Shown in pieces: positions 25,001 through 33,865 of a stretch of 64,000 nucleotides of DNA. The DNA lies in NCBI RefSeq assembly GCF_019754945.1, contig NZ_JAEUWU010000004.1, positions 310,001 through 374,000 on the forward strand, in the 5' to 3' direction. This stretch comes from Corynebacterium pseudokroppenstedtii (GTDB taxonomy: Bacteria > Actinomycetota > Actinomycetes > Mycobacteriales > Mycobacteriaceae). The translations under genes and the position numbers were made by a program. The stretch's first letter is position 1, and the number at the start of each line of letters is the position of its first letter. Below the pieces are notes generated by a model. It had not been told where the DNA came from, made no database searches, and was given only the letters and a program-made list of their open reading frames with translations.

Positions 25001-26485
25001 ATGACCGCAACACTGGAGACCACTACACAGCCATCAGCCCGTTTGAAACAGGGTTCCTTCAACTGGGTTGTCCTGGCTGGACTCGGCGTATCGTTCGTCA
25101 TTTCGGGGGACTTCGCCGGTTGGCAGTTCGGGCTCGGCTCGGGCGGCTGGGGTGGCCTTTTCTGCGCTCTCCTTATCGTTGCGGTGCTATATATGGGCAT
25201 GTGCCTGGCTCTTGCGGAGCTATCGGCCGCCCTCCCCTCAGCGGGTGGCGGCCACCTGTTTGCGCAGGTAGCGGTGGGTGATTTCGCCGGTTTCATGACG
25301 GCGATCGCCATTTTGTTGGAGTATGTGCTGGCTCCCGCCGCCATCGCAACCTTCATCAGCAGTTATGTCGAATCCCTCCACATCCCGGGCGTTCCCGCAG
25401 GATGGCCCATTTATCTTTTCTGCTATGTCGCGGTTGTGGTTGTCCACCTGGCCGGCGCCGGCGAGGCTCTCAAAGCGATGTGCGTCGTCACCATCATTGC
25501 CGTCGCTGCACTGGTGCTGTACACCGTGGTGATGGCCCCGCACGTGCACATCAGCGCCTTCACCGATGGCTGGTCGGGAGCATCCGCGTCTCACCCTGCA
25601 TCCGGTACGTCTGACCGTATTTCTCTTTTCGACGGCGGCCTCGCGGGAATTTGGGCGGCTATTCCTTTCGCCATGTGGTTCTTCCTGGCCATCGAGGGCG
25701 TTCCGATGGCTGCCGAAGAGGCGAAGGACCCGGCGCGATCGGTTCCGAAGGCAATCGTCGTCGCGATGATGATTCTGCTGGTGGCGGCTATCACGATGAT
25801 GGTCGTGGGGCCGGGTGCCGCGGGCACTGGCGTGGTGGCGGAGTCCGGCAATCCGCTGGTGGCCGCCCTTGAGCGCGTCGGCGCGAACCACGCCGTTGTG
25901 GTGGCCATCAATTACGCGGCCTTGTTGGGCCTGGTGGCGTCGTTCTTTTCGATTATTTATGGCTATTCGCGACTGACGTTTTCGCTGTCCCGTGCCGGTT
26001 TACTTCCCGCTTTCTTATCGACGACGAACCGCCGCGGCGCTCCGACGTGGGCGTTGATTGTCCCCGCGTGCGTGGGTTTTGCGTTGACGCTGGTGGCGGA
26101 TGGTGACGCCCTGATGTCTGTTGCTGTGTTTGGTGCGGTGGTGTCCTACGCATTGATGATGGTGGCGCATATTGTGTTGCGGGTGCGGCGTCCGGAGCTG
26201 CCACGGCCGTACCGGACGCCCGGTGGCGTCGTGACCTCGGGTGTTGCGTTGGTGTTGTCGCTGGGTGCGGTCGTGGCAACGTTCATGAATGCGCCGGTGC
26301 TCGCCGGATGTGCGTTGGGTGTGATGGCGCTGGCAGCCGTCGGGTATGCCGTGTGGGGCCGGAATACGTCGCCGGTAGATATTGCGCAGGAACGCGCTGC
26401 ACGGAAACGTGCCGAGCAGGATCTGAAGGAACCCGTCCACACCCCACGCACGCCCACCACCCTCCAGGCCGAGGAGGTCCGCTAA
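25001..26485 (+). CDS. Ethanolamine permease (APC superfamily)
   Basis: The 494-residue protein has about 12 hydrophobic segments and the APC pattern: LKQGSFNWVVLAGLG, then GDFAGWQFGLGSGGWGGL near the first helices, close to ethanolamine permeases of the EutP/Eat type. ATG 25001 is the start. Its TAA overlaps the eutB ATG (TAATG), so import and cleavage are coupled in one operon. The C-terminal tail is charged and cytoplasmic. Confidence 0.85.
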   Translation: MTATLETTTQPSARLKQGSFNWVVLAGLGVSFVISGDFAGWQFGLGSGGWGGLFCALLIVAVLYMGMCLALAELSAALPSAGGGHLFAQVAVGDFAGFMTAIAILLEYVLAPAAIATFISSYVESLHIPGVPAGWPIYLFCYVAVVVVHLAGAGEALKAMCVVTIIAVAALVLYTVVMAPHVHISAFTDGWSGASASHPASGTSDRISLFDGGLAGIWAAIPFAMWFFLAIEGVPMAAEEAKDPARSVPKAIVVAMMILLVAAITMMVVGPGAAGTGVVAESGNPLVAALERVGANHAVVVAINYAALLGLVASFFSIIYGYSRLTFSLSRAGLLPAFLSTTNRRGAPTWALIVPACVGFALTLVADGDALMSVAVFGAVVSYALMMVAHIVLRVRRPELPRPYRTPGGVVTSGVALVLSLGAVVATFMNAPVLAGCALGVMALAAVGYAVWGRNTSPVDIAQERAARKRAEQDLKEPVHTPRTPTTLQAEEVR

Positions 26486-27882
26486 TGTTTTCCCAACACC
26501 TAGCTGGACACACGTACTCATTCGCTTCCTTAACCGAGGTCATGGCGAAGGCGTCACCGATCCGCTCGGGCGACCAACTAGCCGGATGCGCCGCGAATTC
26601 CGCGGCCGAGCGCGTCGCCGCCGCCATGGTTCTGGCGGACGTGGAGCTCAACGAGTTCATCCGTCGCCCGCTCATCGAAGACGCCGTCACAGACCTCATC
26701 CACCGAACGCACGACTCCGACGCGTTCCGCCCCCTCGCGCACATGACCGTGGGCGCATTCCGCGAATACCTCCTCGAGCAGGCCTATCGTGGCGCCAACA
26801 TCTCCTCGTTGGCGTGGGGATTGACACCAGAGATGGCCGCCGCGGTCTCCAAGCTGATGAGCAATGGCGAACTGATCGCGGTCTCCGCCGCGTTAAGCGT
26901 CGTCACGAAATTTCGTACAACCCTGGGTTTACCTGGTCGTTTGTCGTCGCGGCTGCAGCCCAACCACCCCACCGACGACCCCACGGGTGTGGCAGCCAGT
27001 GTCCTCGACGGGCTGTTGTTCGGGTGCGGCGACGCGGTGGTGGGTATTAACCCGGCCGGCGATTCCCCCGAAGCGGTCCGTGACCTGCTGTTTCTGCTCG
27101 ACGAGGTGCGGCGTCGGTACTCCATCCCCATGCAATCGAGCGTGCTCACACATATCTCGACGACGATTGACCTCATGGAGGCCGGCGCGCCCGTGGACCT
27201 GCCGTTTCAGTCGATTGCGGGGACGGAGGGAGCGCTGCGGTCCTTCGGTGTGTCGCTCGACATGCTAGCCGAGGCAGAGCAGGCCGCGAACGAATTGCGC
27301 CGAGGAACCGTCGGCACGAATGCTTTGTATTTTGAGACCGGTCAGGGATCGTGTTTGTCGGCGGGGGCGAATATCGGTGTCGATGGGCCGGTTGACCAGC
27401 AAACTTTGGAGGCTCGCGCGTACGGGGTGGCGCGCGCGTATCGGCCGCTACTGGTTAATACGGTGGTGGGGTTCATCGGGCCCGAATACCTATACGACGG
27501 TAAGCAAATTATCCGGGCGGGGCTGGAGGACAATTTCTGCGGGCGGCTCCTGGGCATTCAAATGGGGTGCGACGTGTGCTACACCAACCATGCCGAAACG
27601 GATAGCGACGATATGGACACGCTCCTGCACCTTCTGGCCGCAGCGAACACCGGTTTCGTCATCGCTGTTCCGGGTGCCGACGACATCATGCTGGGCTATC
27701 AGTCCCTATCCTTCCATGACATCGCGCAGGTCCGCGCCACCATGAGCAAACGGCCGGCGCCCGAATTCGAAGAGTGGTTGCACACAACCGGGGTTACAGA
27801 CCAGGGCGGATTACTTGCCGACGAGGGCCCTGCGCCTGCGCTTTCGCCCGAGCATGCCATGGAATTGGGGTGGACATCATGA
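26485..27882 (+). CDS. eutB: Ethanolamine ammonia-lyase large subunit
   Basis: The adenosylcobalamin-dependent lyase converts ethanolamine into acetaldehyde and ammonia. The 465-residue subunit shows FASLTEVMAKASPIRSGDQLAG at the N-terminus, TYFETGQG-like GTNALYFETGQGS, and MGCDVCYTNHAE(T)DSDDM, all hallmarks of EutB. ATG 26485 overlaps the permease stop. Its own stop overlaps the eutC start (ATGA). No reactivase (EutA) or shell-protein gene is present nearby. Confidence 0.95.
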   Translation: MFSQHLAGHTYSFASLTEVMAKASPIRSGDQLAGCAANSAAERVAAAMVLADVELNEFIRRPLIEDAVTDLIHRTHDSDAFRPLAHMTVGAFREYLLEQAYRGANISSLAWGLTPEMAAAVSKLMSNGELIAVSAALSVVTKFRTTLGLPGRLSSRLQPNHPTDDPTGVAASVLDGLLFGCGDAVVGINPAGDSPEAVRDLLFLLDEVRRRYSIPMQSSVLTHISTTIDLMEAGAPVDLPFQSIAGTEGALRSFGVSLDMLAEAEQAANELRRGTVGTNALYFETGQGSCLSAGANIGVDGPVDQQTLEARAYGVARAYRPLLVNTVVGFIGPEYLYDGKQIIRAGLEDNFCGRLLGIQMGCDVCYTNHAETDSDDMDTLLHLLAAANTGFVIAVPGADDIMLGYQSLSFHDIAQVRATMSKRPAPEFEEWLHTTGVTDQGGLLADEGPAPALSPEHAMELGWTS

Positions 27883-28649
27883 CGAAACAGCTCGACGCGT
27901 GGGCGAGAGTCCGTGATCTCACCCCGGCGCGAATCGGGTTAGGGAGACACGGAGCGGCGCAACCGACCTCATCGAAGCTATCGTTCGCAGCAGCTCACGC
28001 GGCCGCACGCGATGCTGTTCATTCAGGTGGCACGGATGATTCGGGTGACGGGGCTGATTCCGGGCCTAAGAGCGGGCTTTCCTTCCTTGCCGACGCGCCG
28101 CTCGTGCGGTCACGCGCCGGGGACCGGTCCGAATATTTACGGCGCCCTGACCTGGGGCGACTCCCCAACAATGACGACCTAAAAAAACTGCCCACTCGTG
28201 AGGCCGGATGGGATGTGGGGATAGTCATGGCGGATGGTCTCTCCCCCGATGCCTTGTCCTACCACGGGAAAGCCACGGAAGAGGCCTTGCGAAACATACT
28301 TCACCGCATCTGCCCGGAGCTCTCCATTGCCCCCACCGTCAGAGCGGACCAAGCGCGGGTCGCGTTGGGCGATCACATTGCACACGCCATGAACATGCGC
28401 GTGGTTGTCCTCATTATCGGCGAGCGACCGGGGCTTTCGGTGCCATACTCGCTCGGCATGTACATCACGTATAACGCCTCACCAGGGACGACCGACGAGC
28501 GACGGAACTGCATTTCCAACATTCACCCGCCGGACGGGCTGAGTTATGACCACGCAGCATTCACTGCGGCCGATCTCATCTCGAAAATGATGGAACTCGG
28601 GAAATCGGGTGCGACTTTGAAAGCGACGCGGCACGCTATTCCCAGCTAA
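27879..28649 (+). CDS. eutC: Ethanolamine ammonia-lyase small subunit
   Basis: The 256-residue subunit contains LTPARIGLGRHGAAQP, IVMADGLSPDALSYHG and VVVLIIGERPGLSVPYSLG, all characteristic of EutC, which forms the cobalamin site together with EutB. ATG 27879 overlaps the eutB stop by four bases; a GTG nine bases earlier is possible. An insertion rich in Gly and Asp (about 48-65) is longer than usual. The gene ends 14 bases from the convergent aldehyde dehydrogenase. Confidence 0.93.
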   Translation: MTKQLDAWARVRDLTPARIGLGRHGAAQPTSSKLSFAAAHAAARDAVHSGGTDDSGDGADSGPKSGLSFLADAPLVRSRAGDRSEYLRRPDLGRLPNNDDLKKLPTREAGWDVGIVMADGLSPDALSYHGKATEEALRNILHRICPELSIAPTVRADQARVALGDHIAHAMNMRVVVLIIGERPGLSVPYSLGMYITYNASPGTTDERRNCISNIHPPDGLSYDHAAFTAADLISKMMELGKSGATLKATRHAIPS

Positions 28650-28662
28650 CGAGTTCGCACCT

Positions 28663-30126
28663 CTACTCCGTCGGCATCGCGATATAGCGAACCTCCTGGT
28701 ACTCCTCGATGCCGGCGTTTCCGCCTTCGCGCCCCAGGCCGGACTGCTTCACGCCGCCGAATGGGGCCGCAGCGTTGGACAACACTCCCACATTCAACCC
28801 GGCCATTCCAGCTTCGAGGTCCTCCGAGAACCGCAGCGCACGCTGGACATTCGTCGTAAATAAATAGGATGACAATCCATATTCGGTGTCATTGGCTAAC
28901 TCAAGTGCCTGGCTTTCCGTAGAGAATGTCGTAATCGGGGCGACGGGTCCGAAAATTTCCTCACCGAATACTCGCGCATCGGTTGGAACGGGGTACAGAA
29001 CCGTCGGCTTATAGAAATAGCCCTTGCCTTCGAGGGGCTCGCCGCCGCAGAGCACTTTCGCGCCCTTCTCTTTAGCATCATCAACTAATGCGGCCACGTT
29101 ATCCAGGGCTTTCTTCTCAATCAGAGGGCCACACGTCGTGCCCTCATCCAACCCATTTCCGCACGTCAGGTCACCCATCGCCTCGGCCAGCTTCTTCGAG
29201 AACTCCTCGGCCACGGACTCATGCACAATAAATCGGTTCGCAGCCGTGCAGGCCTCCCCCATGTTCCGCATCTTTGCAGCCATCGCGCCTTCAACCGCCT
29301 TGTCCAGATCCGCGTCGTCAAAAACGACAAACGGAGCGTTGCCACCCAGCTCCATCGAGGTTCGCAACACATTCTTCGAGGCAGCTTCGAGCAGGTGCTT
29401 TCCGACGCCCGTCGAACCGGTGAAGGACATCTTGCGCAACCGCGAATCATCCATGATCGGCTCAGACACTGACGACGCCGATTTCGACGGAACCACATTG
29501 ACGACGCCATCAGGCACGCCGGCCTGACGCAGCAGCTCAATGAAGTACAGCGAGGTGAGGGGCGTCAGGCGCGCGGGCTTCAACACGACGGTGCAGCCGG
29601 CAGCCAGCGCCGGGCCGATTTTGCGGGTGCCCATCGCGAGCGGGAAATTCCACGGGGTAATGAGGAAACATGGACCCACGGGGCGGCGGGAGACCAGGAA
29701 CCGTAGAGTGCCTTCCGGGCTCGTGGAATATTGACCGCCGATGCGGTTCGCTTCCTCGGAGAACCAGCGGAGGAACTCCCCGCCATAAGTCACCTCACCG
29801 CGGGATTCCGCGAGGGGCTTACCCATTTCGAGTGTCATCAACGTGGCTAATTCCTCAGAGTTCTCTTGAACCAGGTCAAACGCCTTTTTCAGGATTGAGC
29901 TGCGCTCACGGGACGACGTATGCGACCACTCGTATTGAGCATCGGATGCCGCGTCAAGAGCTTTAATGGCATCATCGCCCGTTGCGCTAGCCACGGTTGC
30001 GATGACCTCACCGGTGGCAGGATTCTCCACATCAAACGTCTCTGAGCTAGACGAATTAACCCACTTCCCATTAATAAACAACTGGGTTGGGGTTTCCTCG
30101 ATAAGATTTTTCGGATCAATAGACAC
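28663..30126 (-). CDS. Succinate-semialdehyde dehydrogenase-type aldehyde dehydrogenase (GabD-like)
   Basis: A 487-residue enzyme from GTG 30126, chosen because GAAAGG lies upstream; the frame extends to 30171. It shows TPWNFPLAMGTRKIGPALAAG, FTGSTGVGK, the catalytic Glu in MELGGNAPFVVFDD and the catalytic Cys in GEACTAANRF. GabD-type enzymes oxidise succinate semialdehyde with NADP. Being convergent with eutC, it could alternatively oxidise the acetaldehyde released from ethanolamine, but the sequence points to a GabD-type substrate. Repeated TGTCACA motifs (30149-30154 area and 30167-30173) lie near the start. Confidence 0.88.
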   Translation of the reverse strand: MSIDPKNLIEETPTQLFINGKWVNSSSSETFDVENPATGEVIATVASATGDDAIKALDAASDAQYEWSHTSSRERSSILKKAFDLVQENSEELATLMTLEMGKPLAESRGEVTYGGEFLRWFSEEANRIGGQYSTSPEGTLRFLVSRRPVGPCFLITPWNFPLAMGTRKIGPALAAGCTVVLKPARLTPLTSLYFIELLRQAGVPDGVVNVVPSKSASSVSEPIMDDSRLRKMSFTGSTGVGKHLLEAASKNVLRTSMELGGNAPFVVFDDADLDKAVEGAMAAKMRNMGEACTAANRFIVHESVAEEFSKKLAEAMGDLTCGNGLDEGTTCGPLIEKKALDNVAALVDDAKEKGAKVLCGGEPLEGKGYFYKPTVLYPVPTDARVFGEEIFGPVAPITTFSTESQALELANDTEYGLSSYLFTTNVQRALRFSEDLEAGMAGLNVGVLSNAAAPFGGVKQSGLGREGGNAGIEEYQEVRYIAMPTE

Positions 30127-30315
30127 AACGACGCCTTTCAGATTGATTGTCACAGGTCGGTTGACTGTCACATGTAGGGATAACTGCCAGGGTAATCCCC
30201 GTTACACTTTTACGTCGGGAAAGCGGAACAGCGGAGAAAACACTGCTCCAGCGGAATCAGAGGAGGTATTATTACAACGATTGTCACTACGCCGGCACAT
30301 TGGAGATAAAAAATA

Positions 30316-30498
30316 ATGACAATACACGTCCATGCAACAGTTGAGCCGGATGGAGAATGGTGGCTTGTCACCATCCCTAAGTACGACATTTTCGGTCAGG
30401 CAAATCGACGTGAAGATGCGGAAGCCGTTGCAAAAGAAATCGCCGCATTGTGGTTTGATACCGAAGAAGAAAACATCGAAGTCACCCTCGACAACTAA
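30316..30498 (+). CDS. HicB-like small protein, orphan
   Basis: The 60-residue protein starts at ATG 30316 with GGAG upstream. MTIHVHATVEPDGEWWLVTI followed by AVAKEIAALWFD matches the N-terminal alpha/beta part of HicB-type antitoxins, lacking the DNA-binding tail. No HicA toxin gene lies on either side. It may be a solo regulator, a relic of a toxin-antitoxin pair, or an unrelated small protein of similar fold. Confidence 0.55.
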   Translation: MTIHVHATVEPDGEWWLVTIPKYDIFGQANRREDAEAVAKEIAALWFDTEEENIEVTLDN

Positions 30499-30562
30499 AA
30501 GCACAAGGAGCGAACCCCCGTTTTCTCATCTTTCGCCATCGGCTTTCTTATAGGGTGGGAAC

Positions 30563-31420
30563 TTATAACGGGGGAATATCGCCATTGTCATTTCTAGCCG
30601 CCAAACTTGGCTCGCGGGGAAGAAATGCCATCCCAATTTGAGTTGCCGCGGAAACAGCAAGCATGAGAAACGTCGTAAAGGCCATGCCCAGTTGGCTGGA
30701 TACTCCCAAGCCTTTCATGCTGAGTGGGATGACGGACTGGAAAAGCCCGTTTGTACCGTAGGCAACACCAATGGCGACGGCGAACGGAATGAAAGCGGCC
30801 ACGAGATTCTTCGGAACACCGATCTGAACTTTTAGTCTTAGCCTTCCCCGGTTATCGAGAGTCTCGGTGATTAATAACACCAACGCACCGGCTACAAGCG
30901 TCAGAATTCCATAAATGATGAAAGGAATTCTTAGGGGTAACCCCGAATGTAAGGCAATGAACGCGCCAAATAACGGGCCGAGTGCCAAACTCAAAGATGT
31001 TTAAATCGTGCTCAAAAGGGTACCCAAGGCAGGAGATATCGCCTCCTGCAAAGCCGCCGTAAACGCACCAGTGCATAACCCCACCGATAACCCGGATAGC
31101 GTGCAGGCAATACACAAACCAGGGAAATTAGTTGTCAGTGTAAAGGTCGCACTCGAGGCCAGCGAGAGCACAATACACGTCAAAATAACTGGTTTTCTTC
31201 CCACAGTGTCAGAAACGTGGCCAAACAATAAGGCAATAACCACACCGATGACACAAAAAGAAAAGAAGACGACGGTTGAGCTGGAACCCAGCCCCCAATC
31301 CCGCTGATATATCGAATACAGCCCCGACGGAATCATCGAGCCGAGTACGACCATCGTCATTCCGTACGACAGTGCTACGCCGTCATAAAGTCGTCGCACT
31401 GTACCGTTCATCGCGCTCAT
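30563..31420 (-). pseudogene. MFS transporter remnant with in-frame stop
   Basis: Translation from 31420 gives an N-terminal MFS half with the loop motif GHVSDTVGRKP and ends at TAA (31003-31001). The same frame continues (LALGPLFGAFIALHSGLP) through three or four more membrane helices to 30563. The combined frame is about 285 codons, short of the 400 usual for MFS proteins, so the C-terminus is also lost. It is most likely a decaying drug or metabolite exporter gene. Confidence 0.8.
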
Positions 31421-31555
31421 ATGCCGACTCCCTCACCTATCATCAACCCACGTCGATCAAGCCCTACTCCGTCCTCCAGCATGAAGTTAGGTTTCTTTAG
31501 GGAACACTGTATCTAAGGAATCAACGACGGTGAGGGAAAACTGGAAGAATGCGAA

Positions 31556-31603
31556 AGTCCCCGTCGGCTGCAACCCTTTGCAGGATCACAACCAACGGGG
31601 ACT
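31556..31603 (-). terminator. Hairpin downstream of tRNA-Leu
   Basis: AGTCCCCGT (31556-31564) pairs with ACGGGGACT (31595-31603), with an inner CTGCAA/TTGCAG stem. It lies 20 bases beyond the tRNA 3' end on the minus strand. The following T-run is short, so it may be a terminator or a processing stem. Confidence 0.55.
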
Positions 31604-31622
31604 AACACTCACAATGAAGTTG

Positions 31623-31706
31623 TGGGCGAAGGGGGACTTGAACCCCCACGTCCGTAAAGGACACTGGCACCTGAAGCCAGCGCGTCTGCCATTCCGCCAC
31701 TCGCCC
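31623..31706 (-). tRNA. leuT: tRNA-Leu(CAG)
   Basis: Acceptor arms GGGCGAG and TTCGCCC pair with one G-T. The anticodon stem CTGGC-GCCAG encloses TTCAGGT, giving anticodon CAG for CUG. A long variable arm (TGTCCTTTACGGACG) and an intact T-arm GGGGG-TTCAAGT-CCCCC complete it. The CCA is not fully encoded. Confidence 0.95.
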
Positions 31707-32126
31707 GAAACAACGCACGTCAGCTTAGCACGACGCCCCACGTCGAAAACAAAAGAGCAGGTCACAGGCTTACAAAAGTTCACAGACTAGTCCGCAAACT
31801 CACCGAAAACACCTCTATACCTCTTAATATGTCGGCTTCATATCTCATACATTCCTTATTCATATCGCACACAATCCTGTCGATAGTGATCGAACTAGAC
31901 GAAAAACCTGGACGTAGTACGCTGCTCTCCTATGTATTTACGAAAGAAATTCGTATAATGACCTGAACTTCTCTCAAATGGCATAGCGTAGAGAACAACA
32001 CGGTCACATCAAGAACGATCGCAGATCAGGGAAGAACCGCGGCTGACCGCACACTGTTTGCCATCAGCCGCACATGAGTGCAGCCCTGGATTTTCGCGCG
32101 ATGCCAAGAAAGGTGTCCCAGTTCAT
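31707..32126. other. Upstream region of the fhaA-pknB operon
   Basis: About 420 bases without a gene. It holds a TATAAT box at 31954-31959 overlapped by a perfect palindrome (31939-31955). The leader from there to fhaA is about 160 bases. Nothing else was recognised. Confidence 0.5.
31939..31959 (+). promoter_or_regulatory. TATAAT box overlapped by palindrome TACGAA-N5-TTCGTA
   Basis: TACGAA AGAAA TTCGTA is a perfect palindrome (31939-31955) whose right arm runs into TATAAT (31954-31959). A protein bound here would cover the -10 to -35 spacer of the presumed fhaA operon promoter. Confidence 0.45.
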
Positions 32127-33101
32127 ATGGATATGCTCGGGCGTTTCCGAAAGCTCGATAGCTCCCTGCAACGCGGCATGGATAATGGATTCGCGCGCGT
32201 CTTCGGCGGGTCCGTCGTCCCTGCCGAAATTGAGGAACTCTTGAAGCAAGAGGCCGAGGATTCCTTGGTTTATGGACCCCACGGCACTCTATATGCCCCC
32301 GACCGGTACGTCGTTTACCTCGCAGCAAAAGACTTAGACAAAATTAACGACGCCGATCCGGACCTGAACTTCGACCTCTCTGACCTGCTTGGACGCTTCA
32401 TCCGCAACGAAGGATGGCGCACGTACGAAGCCGTCACTGTGGACCTCAAAAGCGACAAAGGCCTGCACACCGGCCAGCTCAAGTGCCACTCCTCTGTGTC
32501 GGAGCACCAGGATGCGCGGCCAGTGAGCCCGCCCACCGAGGTCTACGCATCACACCACAACAACTCCGCCGACCAGGAGCAACCGGGGCAGGCCGGACAG
32601 CCAGAAGGGCAATCCGGCTACCCTCATAGCGTCGACTATGACAGCTACCGCCATGCACAAGCGTGGTCCGAAGTTGCCGACGCCGCCGACACTGCTAACC
32701 CCGCCCCTGGAACAGGGCACGTCTCCCCCGCCGATGCCGCTGCAGCGCCGAATGCGCAGGACAACGGCGGTTATGTCCCGGGGCAGACGTCGGTAGGCGA
32801 ACAAGCGGCCGTCACCCTCTTACTTCAAGACGGGTCCTCCCGGACATACCACGTACACGAAGGAACAAATATCATCGGGCGTGGTAACCAGGTGGATTTC
32901 CGCCTCCCCGATACCGGCGTTTCGCGGCGACACGCCGAACTCGTGTGGGACGGGAAGGAGGCCGTCCTGGTGGACCTGCACTCCACCAACGGCACCACCG
33001 TCAACGACACCCCGATCGACAACTGGCTGCTGGCCGACGGAGACGTCATCACCGTCGGACACTCTTATATAGAGGTGCGAATCAACACGCCTCAGAAGTA
33101 G
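32127..33101 (+). CDS. fhaA: FHA-domain protein FhaA (DUF3662 + FHA)
   Basis: From ATG 32127 the 324-residue protein begins MDMLGRFRKLDSSLQRGMDN, the DUF3662 domain typical of FhaA (to about 125). A Gln/Ala/Pro-rich linker follows, then a C-terminal FHA domain (about 230-320) with IIGRGNQVDFRLPDTGVSRR and HSTNGT, the phosphothreonine-binding residues. In mycobacteria FhaA binds phosphorylated MviN and links PknB to cell-wall synthesis. First gene of the seven-gene operon. Confidence 0.93.
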   Translation: MDMLGRFRKLDSSLQRGMDNGFARVFGGSVVPAEIEELLKQEAEDSLVYGPHGTLYAPDRYVVYLAAKDLDKINDADPDLNFDLSDLLGRFIRNEGWRTYEAVTVDLKSDKGLHTGQLKCHSSVSEHQDARPVSPPTEVYASHHNNSADQEQPGQAGQPEGQSGYPHSVDYDSYRHAQAWSEVADAADTANPAPGTGHVSPADAAAAPNAQDNGGYVPGQTSVGEQAAVTLLLQDGSSRTYHVHEGTNIIGRGNQVDFRLPDTGVSRRHAELVWDGKEAVLVDLHSTNGTTVNDTPIDNWLLADGDVITVGHSYIEVRINTPQK

Positions 33102-33350
33102 GCCCACGGACGTAAAGCGGGAGTGCGAACTGAGAAGCCCGCGGTGTGAGAGTGACGTCGAAAAGCTTTACCGCACCTCTACGAACACGGGCTTTATGCT
33201 GCGGGGTTGGCGCGCGGGTACACCAAAGAAGGTAAAGTAGGGCACGACTTGAATCGGTGGGGTGTCCAGGTGTGCCTGTAAGCTCACTATCCAGCTGGCA
33301 CACATGGAGCCACGACCGATGCTGCTGCACAACCAAGGAGGATGCCCACC

Positions 33351-33851
33351 ATGCAAAGCACGGTGTTGTTTCTCGTTAAACTAGCCATCCTCATCCTGCT
33401 CTGGCTCTTTATCGCGCTTACCCTGCGCGCCCTCAAACGGGATTCGGCTACACCCTCAGCCACCGTGCTCGCGGCACCCGCCGTAGCGGCGCCCCAAGGC
33501 GGGCCTGACCCCACCGTCGCCCCCAACTCCGACGGCAGACGGAACCAGCGAAATAAGGCCCCGCTCTCGGAACTAGTCGTGACCAACGGGCCCCAGAGAG
33601 GACAAACGATCGACCTGACGTCGCAATCCGAAGTGTTCGTCGGACGGGCATCATCATGCACACTTGTCCTCAGCGACGACTACGCTTCATCCCGTCACGC
33701 ACGGTTCATCCAGAACGGGAACGACTGGTTCGTGGAAGACCTAGAATCGCGCAACGGGACATACCTCAACGAGCAACGCATCGACCAGCTAGAAACCCTC
33801 ACCCGCGGAGATGCCATCCGCGTCGGCCGAACCACACTGCACGTGCAGTAG
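33351..33851 (+). CDS. fhaB: FHA-domain protein FhaB (FipA-type)
   Basis: From ATG 33351, nine bases after AGGAGG, the 166-residue protein has an N-terminal membrane helix (LFLVKLAILILLWLFIALTL) and a C-terminal FHA domain (VFVGRASSCTLVLSDDYASS, then RNGTYLN). In mycobacteria the homologue interacts with the division apparatus under PknA phosphorylation. The gene ends 14 bases before pstP. Confidence 0.92.
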   Translation: MQSTVLFLVKLAILILLWLFIALTLRALKRDSATPSATVLAAPAVAAPQGGPDPTVAPNSDGRRNQRNKAPLSELVVTNGPQRGQTIDLTSQSEVFVGRASSCTLVLSDDYASSRHARFIQNGNDWFVEDLESRNGTYLNEQRIDQLETLTRGDAIRVGRTTLHVQ

Positions 33852-33865
33852 GAAGGGATCATTAG

